From positions 121,046,001-121,110,000 of the forward strand of contig CM075345.1 in the NCBI GenBank assembly GCA_037693485.1: a stretch of DNA of 64,000 bases, given 5' to 3'. Origin of the DNA: Kitagawia praeruptora. Lineage: Eukaryota > Streptophyta > Magnoliopsida > Apiales > Apiaceae. Made by a program: the position numbers and the translations under genes. Below, one piece after another: positions 9,336 through 19,249 of this stretch (positions within the stretch are counted from its first letter, which is position 1; every line of letters begins with the position of its first letter). The notes beneath the pieces were generated by a model that ran no database searches, had not been told where the DNA came from, and saw nothing but the letters and a program-made list of their open reading frames with translations.

Positions 9336-11546
9336 ATGATGGCTATTTTCTCAGATATGATTGGCACGAATGTGGAGGTCTTTATGGATGATTTCTCAGT
9401 ATTTGGTACTTCATATGACGAGTGCTTGTATAATCTTGGCTTGGTATTGAAATGTTGTGTGGAGGCTAACTTGGTTCTTAATTGGGAGAAGTGTCACTTT
9501 ATGGTGCAAGAAGGAATTATTCTTGGGCACAAGGTATCTGGTAAGGGGCTTAAAATGGATAGGGCTAAGGTGAAGACAATTGAAAATCTTCCTCCACCTG
9601 TTTCTGTTAAAGGAATTCGCAGTTTTCTTGGTCATGCGGGGTTCTATAGGCGATTCATTCAAGACTTCTCAAAAATTTCTAAACCTTTGTGCAATCTATT
9701 GGAGAAGGATGTTCCTTTCAAATTTGATGATGAGTGCCTTGCAGCTTTTGAGCTCTTGAAGAAGAAGTTGACTACTACACCTGTCATTACCGTACCTAAT
9801 TGGAAGGAACCGTTCGAGCTTATGTGTGATGCCAGTGATTACGCTGTTGGAGCTGTGCTAGGGCAAAGGAAGGATAAAAATTTTCATGTGGTTTACTATG
9901 CTAGTAAAACCCTTAATGATGCCCAGCTAAACTACACCACTACTGAAAAGGAGTTGCTAGCTGTTGTCTATGCTTTTGAGAAATTCAGATCTTATTTGCT
10001 TGGTACGAAGGTAATTGTTTATACGGATCATGCAGCTATTCGATATCTCATGTCGAAGAAGGATTCTAAGCCTAGATTGATGCGTTGGGTGCTTCTTTTG
10101 CAAGAATTTGATGTGGAAATCAAGGATAAAAAAGGCACCGAAAATCAAGTAGCAGATCATCTCTCACGTTTAGAAGACCACGGTAAGGATTCACATGGTA
10201 AATCTCTCATTAATGAATCTTTTCCAGATGAGCAGCTTTTTGGAGTGCAAGATGAAGAGCCATGGTTTGCTGATTATGTGAACTACCTGGTGAGTAATGT
10301 TATTCCTCCGGACTTTTCTTATGCTCAAAGGAAGAAGTTTCTACATGATGTGAAGTGGTATCATTGGGATGAGCCATTTTTGTTTAGACAGGGAGCAGAT
10401 CAGATGATCAGACAATGCATTCCGTATAGTGAGACTGAGAGTGTATTACGAGATTGCCACTCAACTGTTTATGGTGGTCATTATGGTGGAGAAAATACAG
10501 CAGCTCGTGTGCTTCAGGCGGGTTTTTATTGGCCTACCTTGTTTAAAGATGCTCATCAGTTTATAATGAGTTGTGATCGATGTCAAAGGGTTGGCAATAT
10601 ATCTAGAAGGAACGAGATGCCTCTGAACATGCTTCTTGAGGTAGAGATCTTTGATGTGTGGGGAATTGACTTCATGGGACCTTTTGTTTCATCGTGCAAT
10701 AATCAGTACATCTTGCTAGCTGTGGATTACGTGTCTAAATGGGTTGAGGATAAGGCATTGCCGACCAATGATGCTAAGGTGGTATTGAATTTCTTGCATA
10801 ATCAAATTTTTACACGTTTTGGGACACCACGTGCTATAATTAGTGATGAAGGGACACACTTCTGTAATCGTCAGTTTACTACGTTGATGGCAAAGTATAA
10901 TGTGACGCATCATGTTGCCACTGCTTATCATCCTCAAACTAATGGTCAAGCGGAAGTGTCTAACAGAGAGATCAAGAAAATTCTGGAGAAGGTGGTGAAT
11001 CCGTCTCGTAAAGATTGGTCGTTGAAGTTGGATGAAGCTGTGTGGGCGTATAGAACTGCCTACAAGACTCCTCTAGGTATGTCTCCATTTCAGTTGGTTT
11101 ATGGGAAAGCTTGTCATTTGCCTGCAGAATTAGAACACAAGGCATATTGGGCATTGAAGAAGTTGAATTTGGATATCAAGGCTGCAGGTGCGAAACGGTT
11201 GCTTCAATTGAATGAACTTGAGGAATTTCGTGAGCAAGCTTACGAAAATAATAAAATGTACAAGGAGAAGGTCAACAGGTGGCATGATAAGAGGTTGATG
11301 CCCAAGGCATTTGTACCGGGTCAACAAGTGTTGCTATTTAATTCTCGCCTCAAGCTTTTTCCTGGAAAACTCAAGTCGAGGTGGTCGGGTCCATTTAATG
11401 TCAAAACGGTATATCCACATGGAGCTATTGAAATTTATGAAACCACACCGGATCATGCTTTCAAAGTGAATGGACAAAGGTTGAAGCATTATTATGGAGG
11501 TTCGTTTGAACGTGAGAAGGTTTCCGCCATTTTGGCGTCTATGTGA
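9336..11546 (+). CDS. pol: gypsy-1 RT (C-terminal) - RNase H - integrase, open 736 codons
   Basis: This is the C-terminal part of the polyprotein that copies and integrates the element. It begins inside RT with the catalytic FMDDFSVFG (Asp at residues 18-19). RNase H shows CDASDYAVGAVLG (164 on), a TEKELLAVVYA block and YTDHAA (about 230). Integrase has a zinc site with His375, His382, Cys413 and Cys416, and a full D-D-35-E core (Asp445, Asp504, Glu540). YGKACHLPAELEHKAYWAL is a signature of Athila-type integrases. The first Met is only where the open frame starts; the real protein starts upstream in broken sequence. No catalytic residue is missing in the visible part. Confidence 0.93.
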   Translation: MMAIFSDMIGTNVEVFMDDFSVFGTSYDECLYNLGLVLKCCVEANLVLNWEKCHFMVQEGIILGHKVSGKGLKMDRAKVKTIENLPPPVSVKGIRSFLGHAGFYRRFIQDFSKISKPLCNLLEKDVPFKFDDECLAAFELLKKKLTTTPVITVPNWKEPFELMCDASDYAVGAVLGQRKDKNFHVVYYASKTLNDAQLNYTTTEKELLAVVYAFEKFRSYLLGTKVIVYTDHAAIRYLMSKKDSKPRLMRWVLLLQEFDVEIKDKKGTENQVADHLSRLEDHGKDSHGKSLINESFPDEQLFGVQDEEPWFADYVNYLVSNVIPPDFSYAQRKKFLHDVKWYHWDEPFLFRQGADQMIRQCIPYSETESVLRDCHSTVYGGHYGGENTAARVLQAGFYWPTLFKDAHQFIMSCDRCQRVGNISRRNEMPLNMLLEVEIFDVWGIDFMGPFVSSCNNQYILLAVDYVSKWVEDKALPTNDAKVVLNFLHNQIFTRFGTPRAIISDEGTHFCNRQFTTLMAKYNVTHHVATAYHPQTNGQAEVSNREIKKILEKVVNPSRKDWSLKLDEAVWAYRTAYKTPLGMSPFQLVYGKACHLPAELEHKAYWALKKLNLDIKAAGAKRLLQLNELEEFREQAYENNKMYKEKVNRWHDKRLMPKAFVPGQQVLLFNSRLKLFPGKLKSRWSGPFNVKTVYPHGAIEIYETTPDHAFKVNGQRLKHYYGGSFEREKVSAILASM

Positions 11547-12130
11547 AGTTTCGGAAGAATGTCAAGCTAATGACATTAAACGAGCGCTTCGTGGGAGGCA
11601 ATCCATGCAATGATGTTGTATTTGTATTGTTCTTTCTTCAAAAAAAAAATGCGTGAACAGTGATTTTATGCGCCTGCAGCGCGCGACCTTTCTTCCCAGA
11701 TCATATTTTTATATTACAAAACCCAAATTTTCCTATCCTTTACCCTAATTTCTTATTCTATCTCCTATTTCCCTTCAAAATAAAAACCCATCATCTTCTA
11801 CACCTAATTCATCTCCTAATCCTAGCCTAAATTCATACCCTATATCTCCTATATATATACATACATCCCTCAAATACTTACATATCATCTCTACATTCAA
11901 AATTTTCAAAGCTTTCATCAATTGAAGATTGTGGAGGAGACTTAATTCGAATTTTGGGGCTTATTGTGCAAGTTCATCTCTCTAAATTCGTGGGTAATGC
12001 TCTAACTCTCTTTGTTATTTACTTCGAATTGTGTTCTTTCCATTTAGTGAAAAAAAAAAAATTTGAATTTGGGGTTGTGGTGTTCTTGGTTGGAGATTGT
12101 TTGAGGTTGTTAATTGTTGTTGATATTGAT
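11547..12130 (+). other. gypsy-1 pol-env spacer
   Basis: Just after the pol stop is GAGCGCTTCGTGGGAGGCAA (about 11582), a motif conserved in gypsy-2 (43200-43225). A poly-A run (11639-11649) and a GCGCCTGCAGCGCGCG palindrome near 11680 follow; the latter resembles the GC cluster of the LTR. The rest is AT-rich, CT-rich leader-like sequence. The frame open from 11954 joins the env-like ORF, but its ATG at 12131 is the better start. Confidence 0.6.
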
Positions 12131-14046
12131 ATGGCTCCTAAAAGGCAACGCATTGTTGGTAGTAATAGTGGCACTCGTCCGACTTCGGATGAGGATTCGA
12201 ATTCGGGAGGGGCGGTTGAAAAATTTGTATCTCTGGATGCCGAGATTGAGTTTACACGATTGTTAGAAAAGGGGGTTATTAGGGAGAGGATGTTTTTGCC
12301 AACGAAATCGGTTGAGATGCGTGCTATGGTTCACGAGAGGGGATGGGCGTATTTTTGTGAGTTTGTAAATGATGTCCCGTTGAATGTGGTCCGAGAGTTT
12401 TATGCGAATGCGAAGGAGGATAGGAATAATGTCACTATGGTTAGGAGTATGGCTGTTGATTATTCTCCCCGTGCTATACGGACTCTCATTGGACAGCAGC
12501 CTACGCCTAGAGGTATTTCTGATTGGTCCACGAAGAAGAAGGAGGATGTTGATCTTGATGTGGTGATGTCGGAGATTTGTATTCCGGGCTCTGTGTGGAA
12601 GTGTAGAGCGGGTGCCACTAAAACTCATTTTCCGAAGACATCGTTGACTAAATTTGCACGAGTGTGGCATTTGTTTATTTGTCATAACATTCTACCCACT
12701 TCGCACACATCTGAGGTTGTTAGGAATAATTCATAAAGTTGTGATGTTAAGAATAGAATTTACACATTATACTTCTTGTAATCCTGATCTTATAAAGGAT
12801 TTAGCACTATATATAGGATTTATGTGTAAAACAGTTATCTGTACAGTTTAGTCAGGAATGAACAGTGTATCGGAGACTAAATGTCAGGAACAAAGAACAA
12901 ATCTTGATGACGGTCTAATACTGATGATGATCAGATACTGATGCAAGATGAAATCCTGATATCAGTCGTGTTACTGATGATGTCATTATGGATGCTACAG
13001 AAACTGGCAAGTGCTATAAAACAGGATCGTTGTTTGAAGAACAAGCAAGAAGATATTATGAAGGAAAGAGTTTTCTATTGAAGGAAACTATCGACTAGAA
13101 GGCAGAACATTGTCATGTATAGATTATATCTTTCTGTAATTAGTTGATAGGTAGCATTATAAATACTCTCTCTATATCATTGTAAAAAAGAGTTCATGAG
13201 GTTTGTAATCGTGAATATACGAGAGTAAAAACAGAGAGAGAGATTTGTATTGTCAGCAGCTGCTAAAGGTATTGTACACCTTTGGTAGAGTTTGTATTTG
13301 ATCTTATTAATACAAACAGAGTTTTATTCATTCGTTTATTCTTGTTCATATAATCAAGCAAAAATCAGACACGATTATATAACTTGTATTCAACCCCCCC
13401 CCCCTTCTACAAGTTATTCGAGTTAACAGAGGTGACTGTTGAGAGAGCCATTTTTCTGTGGGGGCTTCTTAAGGGCGAGTACATTGATCTTGGGTATGTG
13501 ATTAATCAGGGTATGCTTCGATTTATGGGCACCACAGCAAGTAGTATTCCGTATGCATCGATTATTACGAGGCTGTGTGATGTTGTGGGAATGAGGCATT
13601 ATGATGATGAGCCGGTTCAGAGAGTCATGGGCCCGATTGATGATGTCACGATTGATAGGATGTCGGATTGGGATGGAGGAGTTCCACATCCGAGGGGGCT
13701 CGGTTATGTTGTTCATGGAGCCGGTACTAGTGGTCAGGGAGCGGGCGCTCCGCCACGAACATTGAGAGTTGATAGAGCTGAGAGTTCGAGAGCAGCTCCA
13801 CCTCAAGGTATGGTGGATATGGCAGTGTTGGATGGTTATTTTCGTGGTATGACTCACCGTATGGATTTCATGACGAGGCGGATGGATGCTTTGAATGTTC
13901 GCCAACGTGAGTATTCGGAGGATATGGCTAGTGCATTGGATACAACTTATCGGTCACCAGGTACTCCTGTTCAGTGGCCTTTGTTTGGAGCACGGACTCT
14001 GTATCCACCGGATTCACCCGAGGAGGGTAATGATTCTGATCAGTAG
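12131..14046 (+). pseudogene. gypsy-1 env-like / plant transposon protein ORF, split by a solo LTR
   Basis: Exon-like halves 12131-12717 and 13434-14046 join in frame once the solo LTR (12718-13428) and one TSD copy are discounted, giving about 399 codons. The start is ATG followed by APKRQR, as in related Athila ORFs. The region ERGWAYFCEFVNDVPLNVV with the REFYAN motif after it matches the plant transposon protein family found after pol in Athila elements. The C-terminal part has Gly/Pro-rich sequence and ends PPDSPEEGNDSDQ. No transmembrane segment is evident, so an envelope function is only historical naming. The insertion destroys it. Confidence 0.85.
12718..13428 (+). repeat. solo LTR of the copia-B family in gypsy-1 (711 bp)
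   Basis: It starts TGTTAGGAATAATTC and ends GAGTTAACA, like the copia-B LTRs, with small deletions and substitutions against them. The TSD GAGGT (12713-12717 and 13429-13433) is perfect. No internal sequence remains, so it arose by recombination between the two LTRs of an inserted element. The usual C-run lies near 13395. Confidence 0.93.
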
Positions 14047-15471
14047 GTATGTTTTCTATTATCCCTCGTATTTATTTCCATTCAATGCGGACATTGAATA
14101 TTTTAAGTTTAGGGGTGATTTGAGGGATTAGTAGTTGTTGTATTATGTGTTCATATAGGATATCATGTTTGCATGTTTAGTGTAATTCATGCATGTTCGT
14201 TCGTATTTTTTATGTTTGTTTCATATAGGACATTTTGTTCTTATTTTCGTATAACATGTGAGTTCATATTAGTTGCATTTTCATGGCATGCATTTTTCAT
14301 GATCCCTTAGGACGAGCTGATTCTGATTGATAGGTAGGTGTCTAATTGAGTGTGGTGATGATGAGTAGAGGGCTGATTTATAGTTCCTAGGAATTGACTT
14401 GCATGTTACGGGAACAAAACTTTTACACAAACTCATTGGGTGCTTTTGGGCTAGGTTAGGGTCATGCTTGTTGGATGTTTTTAGATTTAATCACTTGTTT
14501 ATTCTTAGAATTTTCGTTATTCTCTTTATAGCGTAGGAACACTAAAATCTAAGTTTGGGGGAAAACAGGAATTTCATGCTAGTTGTAATAATTGTTAATA
14601 ATGGCTAGGCGTCAAATGGCTAGTAGCCGGCTCATATTTATATGAGTAGTCTAGGGTTGGAAATGAGAAAGGCTCATTCCAGATTAAAAAAAAGAACGAA
14701 AGAAAAATGAAGAAAAAAAAGAGTCAAATTTTTGTTTGTTTTTATGCAAAATTAACCAGAGTGAGCTCTTTAATACTCGAGTAATTAAGTCTGAGGGGAC
14801 TTAGTCCTAGTAACCTAAAGCCCTTGTGGTTTGGGATTGCTGACCTAACACTCGCTATATGGGTATTATTTTATAAGCCTTTTGGGGTCTCATTCATTGC
14901 ACGGTTAAATAAGCATGCGTATTGTATATAGTGTCGTAGTTTAGTAATAAAGCTTGAGTTTCTGTCTACCTTGGATAAGGGTGGAGGTGTTCCTAGGTTA
15001 TGAAGTGTCTACAGTCTATTCTAGTTATAAACCTGTGATTGTCTTGGCGGAAAGCATGTATGATTTTTGACCTAGTTTTGGGAGTAATTCTGATGAGCAT
15101 TGCACACACGCACGTTTCTGTTCATGTATTTGTTAGTATACGGGGATTTAGTCGAGCTCTGCTTGGATTTATTTGCATTCTTCGGGATATGTGCCTGTTA
15201 GTTGGTTTTGGTGAGTTTGAAGGGGATCTTGAATTTTTCATATTAGTTGCATTCATGCATTGCATTGCATTAGGTTAAATGGATTTTGTGGGTACATTTG
15301 CTATAGGCCCTACAAGACCTTACTCGTCCACTAGGGCTGCCTAGGGGTTTAAAGGGCTTATTGCATATGCCAAATGCAACCGTGATCACCTACGGAAGTA
15401 GTACTAGTTAGTTGTATATAGTTTTCTTCTGTTTATGCTTGAGGACAAGCATCGGTTTAAGTTTGGGGGTG
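14047..15471 (+). other. gypsy-1 3' noncoding region and PPT
   Basis: About 1.4 kb without a supported gene. It holds an A/G-rich tract (about 14684-14722), the conserved block at 15280-15408, and the tract AAGTTTGGGGGTG (15459-15471) directly before the 3' LTR. It aligns in parts to 2746-3967 of gypsy-2. The small ORF at 15039-15278 is hydrophobic but its frame does not hold in gypsy-2, so I do not call it. Confidence 0.7.
15280..15408 (+). other. Conserved block in gypsy-1 3' region, shared with gypsy-3
   Basis: It starts near ATTTTGTGGGTACATT and includes AGGGCTGCCTAGGGGTTTA and a TTGCATATGC..ATGCAA inverted repeat. Gypsy-3 has the same block at 50306-50438 in the same relative place, some 60-65 bp before the PPT. 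Flanking 3' sequences of the two families differ much more. Possible roles are RNA folding, packaging or 3'-end formation; none is shown. Confidence 0.6.
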
Positions 15472-17010
15472 TGATAAGTGGATTTTATATCCACTTGGAA
15501 TGTTCCATATCGGCTTAAATTGGTGTACTTGGACTCAAGTTTGTGGTATTTTTGATGTGTTTTGCTTAATTGTGCAGGTTTGCAAGAATGTCGATTAGGG
15601 GTGAACTCTCCGTTGTTTTTGGAGTTGATTATGATATGGAATGCATGATGGTGTCTCAATATCAACTATCAAGAGGATTACAAGTCAATGGATTGAAGAC
15701 GGGAAGTTCGTGCAAGAAGAACGGAAGAAAACGGCTCAGAAACGAAGAAAAACGAAGAAATCAGTGCTCGGCAGGAACTTGATGCGCCTGCAGCGCGTGG
15801 GCATGCGCTAGGAGCGCACAAAACAGAGGAATAACGCACTGGCAGCGCGTGGCATGCGCCTGAGGCGCGTAGCTTCGCTGGAAAATTCTGAAAAAGACCG
15901 TTTTGCCCTTATTTCGAATTCTAATTGTATTTTTGGAACCCAAACCTATTTCTAGTTGTATTATAGGTTGTTTTGCTTGTTGGGAAAGATATTTAGGCCT
16001 ATATAAACACATCTTAGCCTTGTAAAATTGTATCATCGATTTATTATTGTAACTTAGATTTGCAAGGGAAATAGTGGAAAAGGATTCAACGCTCAGTGAC
16101 AAGCACGGATCTAGATCTACTTCATCTTTTGTATACGTTGGATTATAGATTTGTTTTCTCAACTCTTTATTTTCATAATATTATTGCTTCTTTCTTCCAT
16201 ATCTTGTTTATTATCATGTTTTCATCAAATCCCATGATGATGAATGGTTCAATTATGGGCTAATCGTTGTCATGGGATTCTAACGAATTTATTTATGGAA
16301 CTTAGTATCTTGATGCTTTAAAGATCTTTGTGTGGTGTATAATTGATATCCTCGTATGGTTATGCTTAATAGATAGATGCGTCGCGAACATCTAATTTGT
16401 TTATCTCTTGTGAAGTGAAAGTGGATCTTGAGATTTAGAACTTGCCATGCTAGCATAGGTTCATAATTGTTTATCAATATGATTCGTGGTGTGAGATGAA
16501 AATACTTATACTACCCTATGTGATCTTAATGGATAACTTGCTCTTCAACCATTATGTTTTCAAATTCTATAGACATATAGGGTCTAAGCATAATTGGTGT
16601 CTATTCATCTTCTATCTCTTTTGTGGATGTATGTTTAGTTTGGTATGCGTATGCTGACAGGTAGCGTATACTTGTTTCGTGTTATCCGATCAGATATCAA
16701 AACCACTGCACATAGTGATTAAGGGCGTCAGATCTAAGGGAAGTATTTAATGAAGTTAGGATCCCATGTTTATTCTCATATTAGTAATTCGATTCAAATC
16801 TCTTAGTTAATTTAATTCTTAGTTTCATCTTTTGCATCTTAGTATAATTAGTTAATCAAACCCCAATTTGTTACTTTTCCTAGTAGTGAATTAAAACCAT
16901 ACATTGTTGCATAGGCATATTTACTGAGTAAAACTTAACCAGATCTCTGTGGAACGAACTTGAATTATATTACTTGTGACTACGTGCGCTTGCGTAATTT
17001 TATGCTAACA
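15472..17010 (+). repeat. gypsy-1 3' LTR (1539 bp)
   Basis: It starts TGATAAGTGG and ends TATGCTAACA. Differences from the 5' LTR include several substitutions in the GC-rich cluster (15783-15880) and the 31-bp segment missing from the 5' copy. A TATA-like box is at 16000-16007. Confidence 0.95.
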
Positions 17011-17015
17011 TTAAT

Positions 17016-17132
17016 ACAAATAGTTTGATTCATTCGTTTATTCTTGTTTATCTAATCAAGCAAAAATCAGACACGATTATATAACTTGTATTCAACCCCC
17101 CCCCCCCCTTCTACAATTTATTCGAGTTAACA
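17016..17132 (+). repeat. copia-B 5' LTR, right part
   Basis: It resumes after the gypsy-1 TSD copy (17011-17015) and ends GAGTTAACA. It contains a long C-run (about 17097-17108) followed by TTCTACAA, as in the 3' LTR. Confidence 0.92.
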
Positions 17133-17134
17133 AT

Positions 17135-17146
17135 TGGTATCAGAGC
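17135..17146 (+). other. copia-B primer binding site, tRNA-iMet
   Basis: TGGTATCAGAGC lies two bases after the LTR end. It is complementary to the 3' region of initiator tRNA-Met, the usual primer of plant copia elements. Confidence 0.92.
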
Positions 17147-19249
17147 AGGTTGATTTCGAATAATCATAAAGATCTGCAATCATGTCTGGTTACAAGGATG
17201 GGAATACTAAGATTCCTATGCTCAAGAGAAACGAATATACTCTATGGGAAGTAAAGATGTTGCATTATCTGGAAGCCACAAATCCTGATTATCTTGACAG
17301 AATCAGAGATGGACCTTTTGTTCCAACAAAGGTTGTTGGACAAGCAACTGTTGATGGTCAAGTTGTTCCAGAACATACAGCAGAGAAGCCTAAATCTGAA
17401 TTGTCAGATAAGGACAAGGAGAATGTTATTAAAGATGCTAAAGTGAGAAACATATTGTTCAACAGTCTTGATTCTGTTCTCACTAACTATGTTCTCTCTT
17501 GTAAAACTGCTAAGGATATATGGGACAATCTTAAGGTTCACTGTGAAGGAACTAAGCCTGTCAGAAAGAACATGAGGACACTACTTATACAACAGTATGA
17601 GTACTTTGAATCCAAGTCTGGTGAGTCACTTACTGATACCTTCGATAGGTTTACAAAACTCATCAATGAGATGGCCATGCATGGTAAATATTATGACTTG
17701 GAGGATATGAATACTAAGTTCATGAAAGCCTTGCTTGATTTCTACAATGAGAAGATATCTGCAATTGAGGAAGCTAATGATCTTGATGAGATATCATTAG
17801 AGGCAGTGTATGGAAAACTGAGGGCTTATGAACTTGACAAGCAGCAGAAGAAGAGCAGGAGTGAAGGAAAGATGAAAACTATTGCACTCACTGCTCAATC
17901 TGATTCAAAGAAGATTCCAGAGGAACAGCATGAAGAGCCTGCTATAAAGAACTCTAGGAAGAAGAAAAGCAAAGAAAGTTCTGAGTCAGAGACTACTGAT
18001 ATAGATTCTGATAACGGTGATTCTGAATCAGAGATGCAGGAACTCTTTGCTATGTTTGCTAAAGCTTTCAAGAAAGGAAGATTCAACAGGAGAAGATTTA
18101 GCAAATGACCTTTTCAAAAGAAGGAGGAGAAGAAGAGTGACAAAGGCAAAAGTATAATTGTCAAGCTTGATAAGGCCAAGATCAAGTGCTTTAACTACAA
18201 CGAGCTTGGACACTTTGCTAGTGAGTGTAAGAAGCCTAGGAATTCAGGATAGGGCAATGCACTTATGGTCACACAGAAGGATTGGGCTGATTCCAGTGAT
18301 TCTGAAGAAGAATTGGATTATGACAACATTGCATTGATGGCAAATGTTTCAGACAAACCTGGATCTCCAAAGAAAACTTCTCCATCTTCTGTTAAGGTAT
18401 CACTTCACTCTCTTGATTCATTTGATAGCTTAAATTCTGATGAAATTAGATCTATCCATGCTGAGTTTAAGAATCTTATGACTAATTTTAGAATTCTTAC
18501 CAGTGAAAGAGATGAACTTAAGGTTAAGAATGATAAATTAGTTGATAGAAATAATTTTTTTGAATATGAGTTAATTCAAATGGAAGAATACAAGTTAAGT
18601 TCTGATAAAGCTAAGCATGATTATAGTGTTATTCTTGAGGCTTATGACTATGTCAGAAAAGAACTAGAGGAAGAGAGAGATGTGATTAAAACCATTAACA
18701 ATTCTGGTAAAAAGACTCTAGAAATCTTTGAAAGTGGAATTCGTGATAAAGTTAATGGTTTAGGTTTTGATAAGGCTAGACAAGAAGAAAAAGTAGCTAT
18801 TGTCAATGATGATGGTAAAGTAGAAGCTAGCACATCTAAATCTGAAGGCAAGAAAATTGTTTCTGAACCTAATCATGTTAAATTTGTTGATTCAAAAGGT
18901 ACCCCTGTTGTACATAAAAGAATTAACAATAGTAATTCAGATGAGAAAGTGTTAGAGAAACCTAAGAATGTAAACATAGGGTTTCTGTCTAAGTCTCAGT
19001 AGAAACAGAGATTAGATGGTCTTTCAGAGTCTAACAAGATCAAAAGAAATAGGAATGGAAAAGAAGGTATTAACAAAGAGAATAATTACAAGAATGTACC
19101 TGATACACCTAGGAAAAAATGCTATGAGTGTGGAAATCATAATCATTTGGCCCTAGACTGCAATCAAAAACCTTCTTGGAAAACTGAGTCCAGATTCCCC
19201 AAGACTCAGAAAATTCAATACCAATCACAGAAAGCTTGTTATCATTGTT

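Larger units (their letters stand above)
4602..17010 (+). mobile_element. gypsy-1: full-length Athila-like Ty3/gypsy retrotransposon (12.4 kb)
   Basis: LTRs lie at 4602-6109 and 15472-17010, with perfect TSD TTAAT at 4597-4601 and 17011-17015. A tRNA-Asp-like primer site is at 6116. Gag, protease, RT, RNase H and integrase follow in gypsy order, then a spacer, an env-like ORF, a long 3' noncoding region and a PPT at 15459-15471. The env-like ORF is split by a solo copia LTR. The element is not autonomous now: gag has lost its start codon, carries a 79-bp deletion and has several stops. Confidence 0.95.

Noticed and set aside
13384..13428. Start of the second half of the env-like ORF at 13384
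   Set aside because: That stretch is the end of the solo LTR; the coding sequence resumes only after the TSD.
15039..15278. Possible small membrane protein in the gypsy-1 3' region, compared with 2798-3118
   Set aside because: The two frames match only over a short part and then diverge by indels, so no coding constraint is visible.
17135..17146. tRNA gene at the tRNA-like matches (also 6116, 27027, 54914, 61154)
   Set aside because: Only 12-18 bases complementary to tRNA 3' ends are present next to LTRs; these are primer sites.
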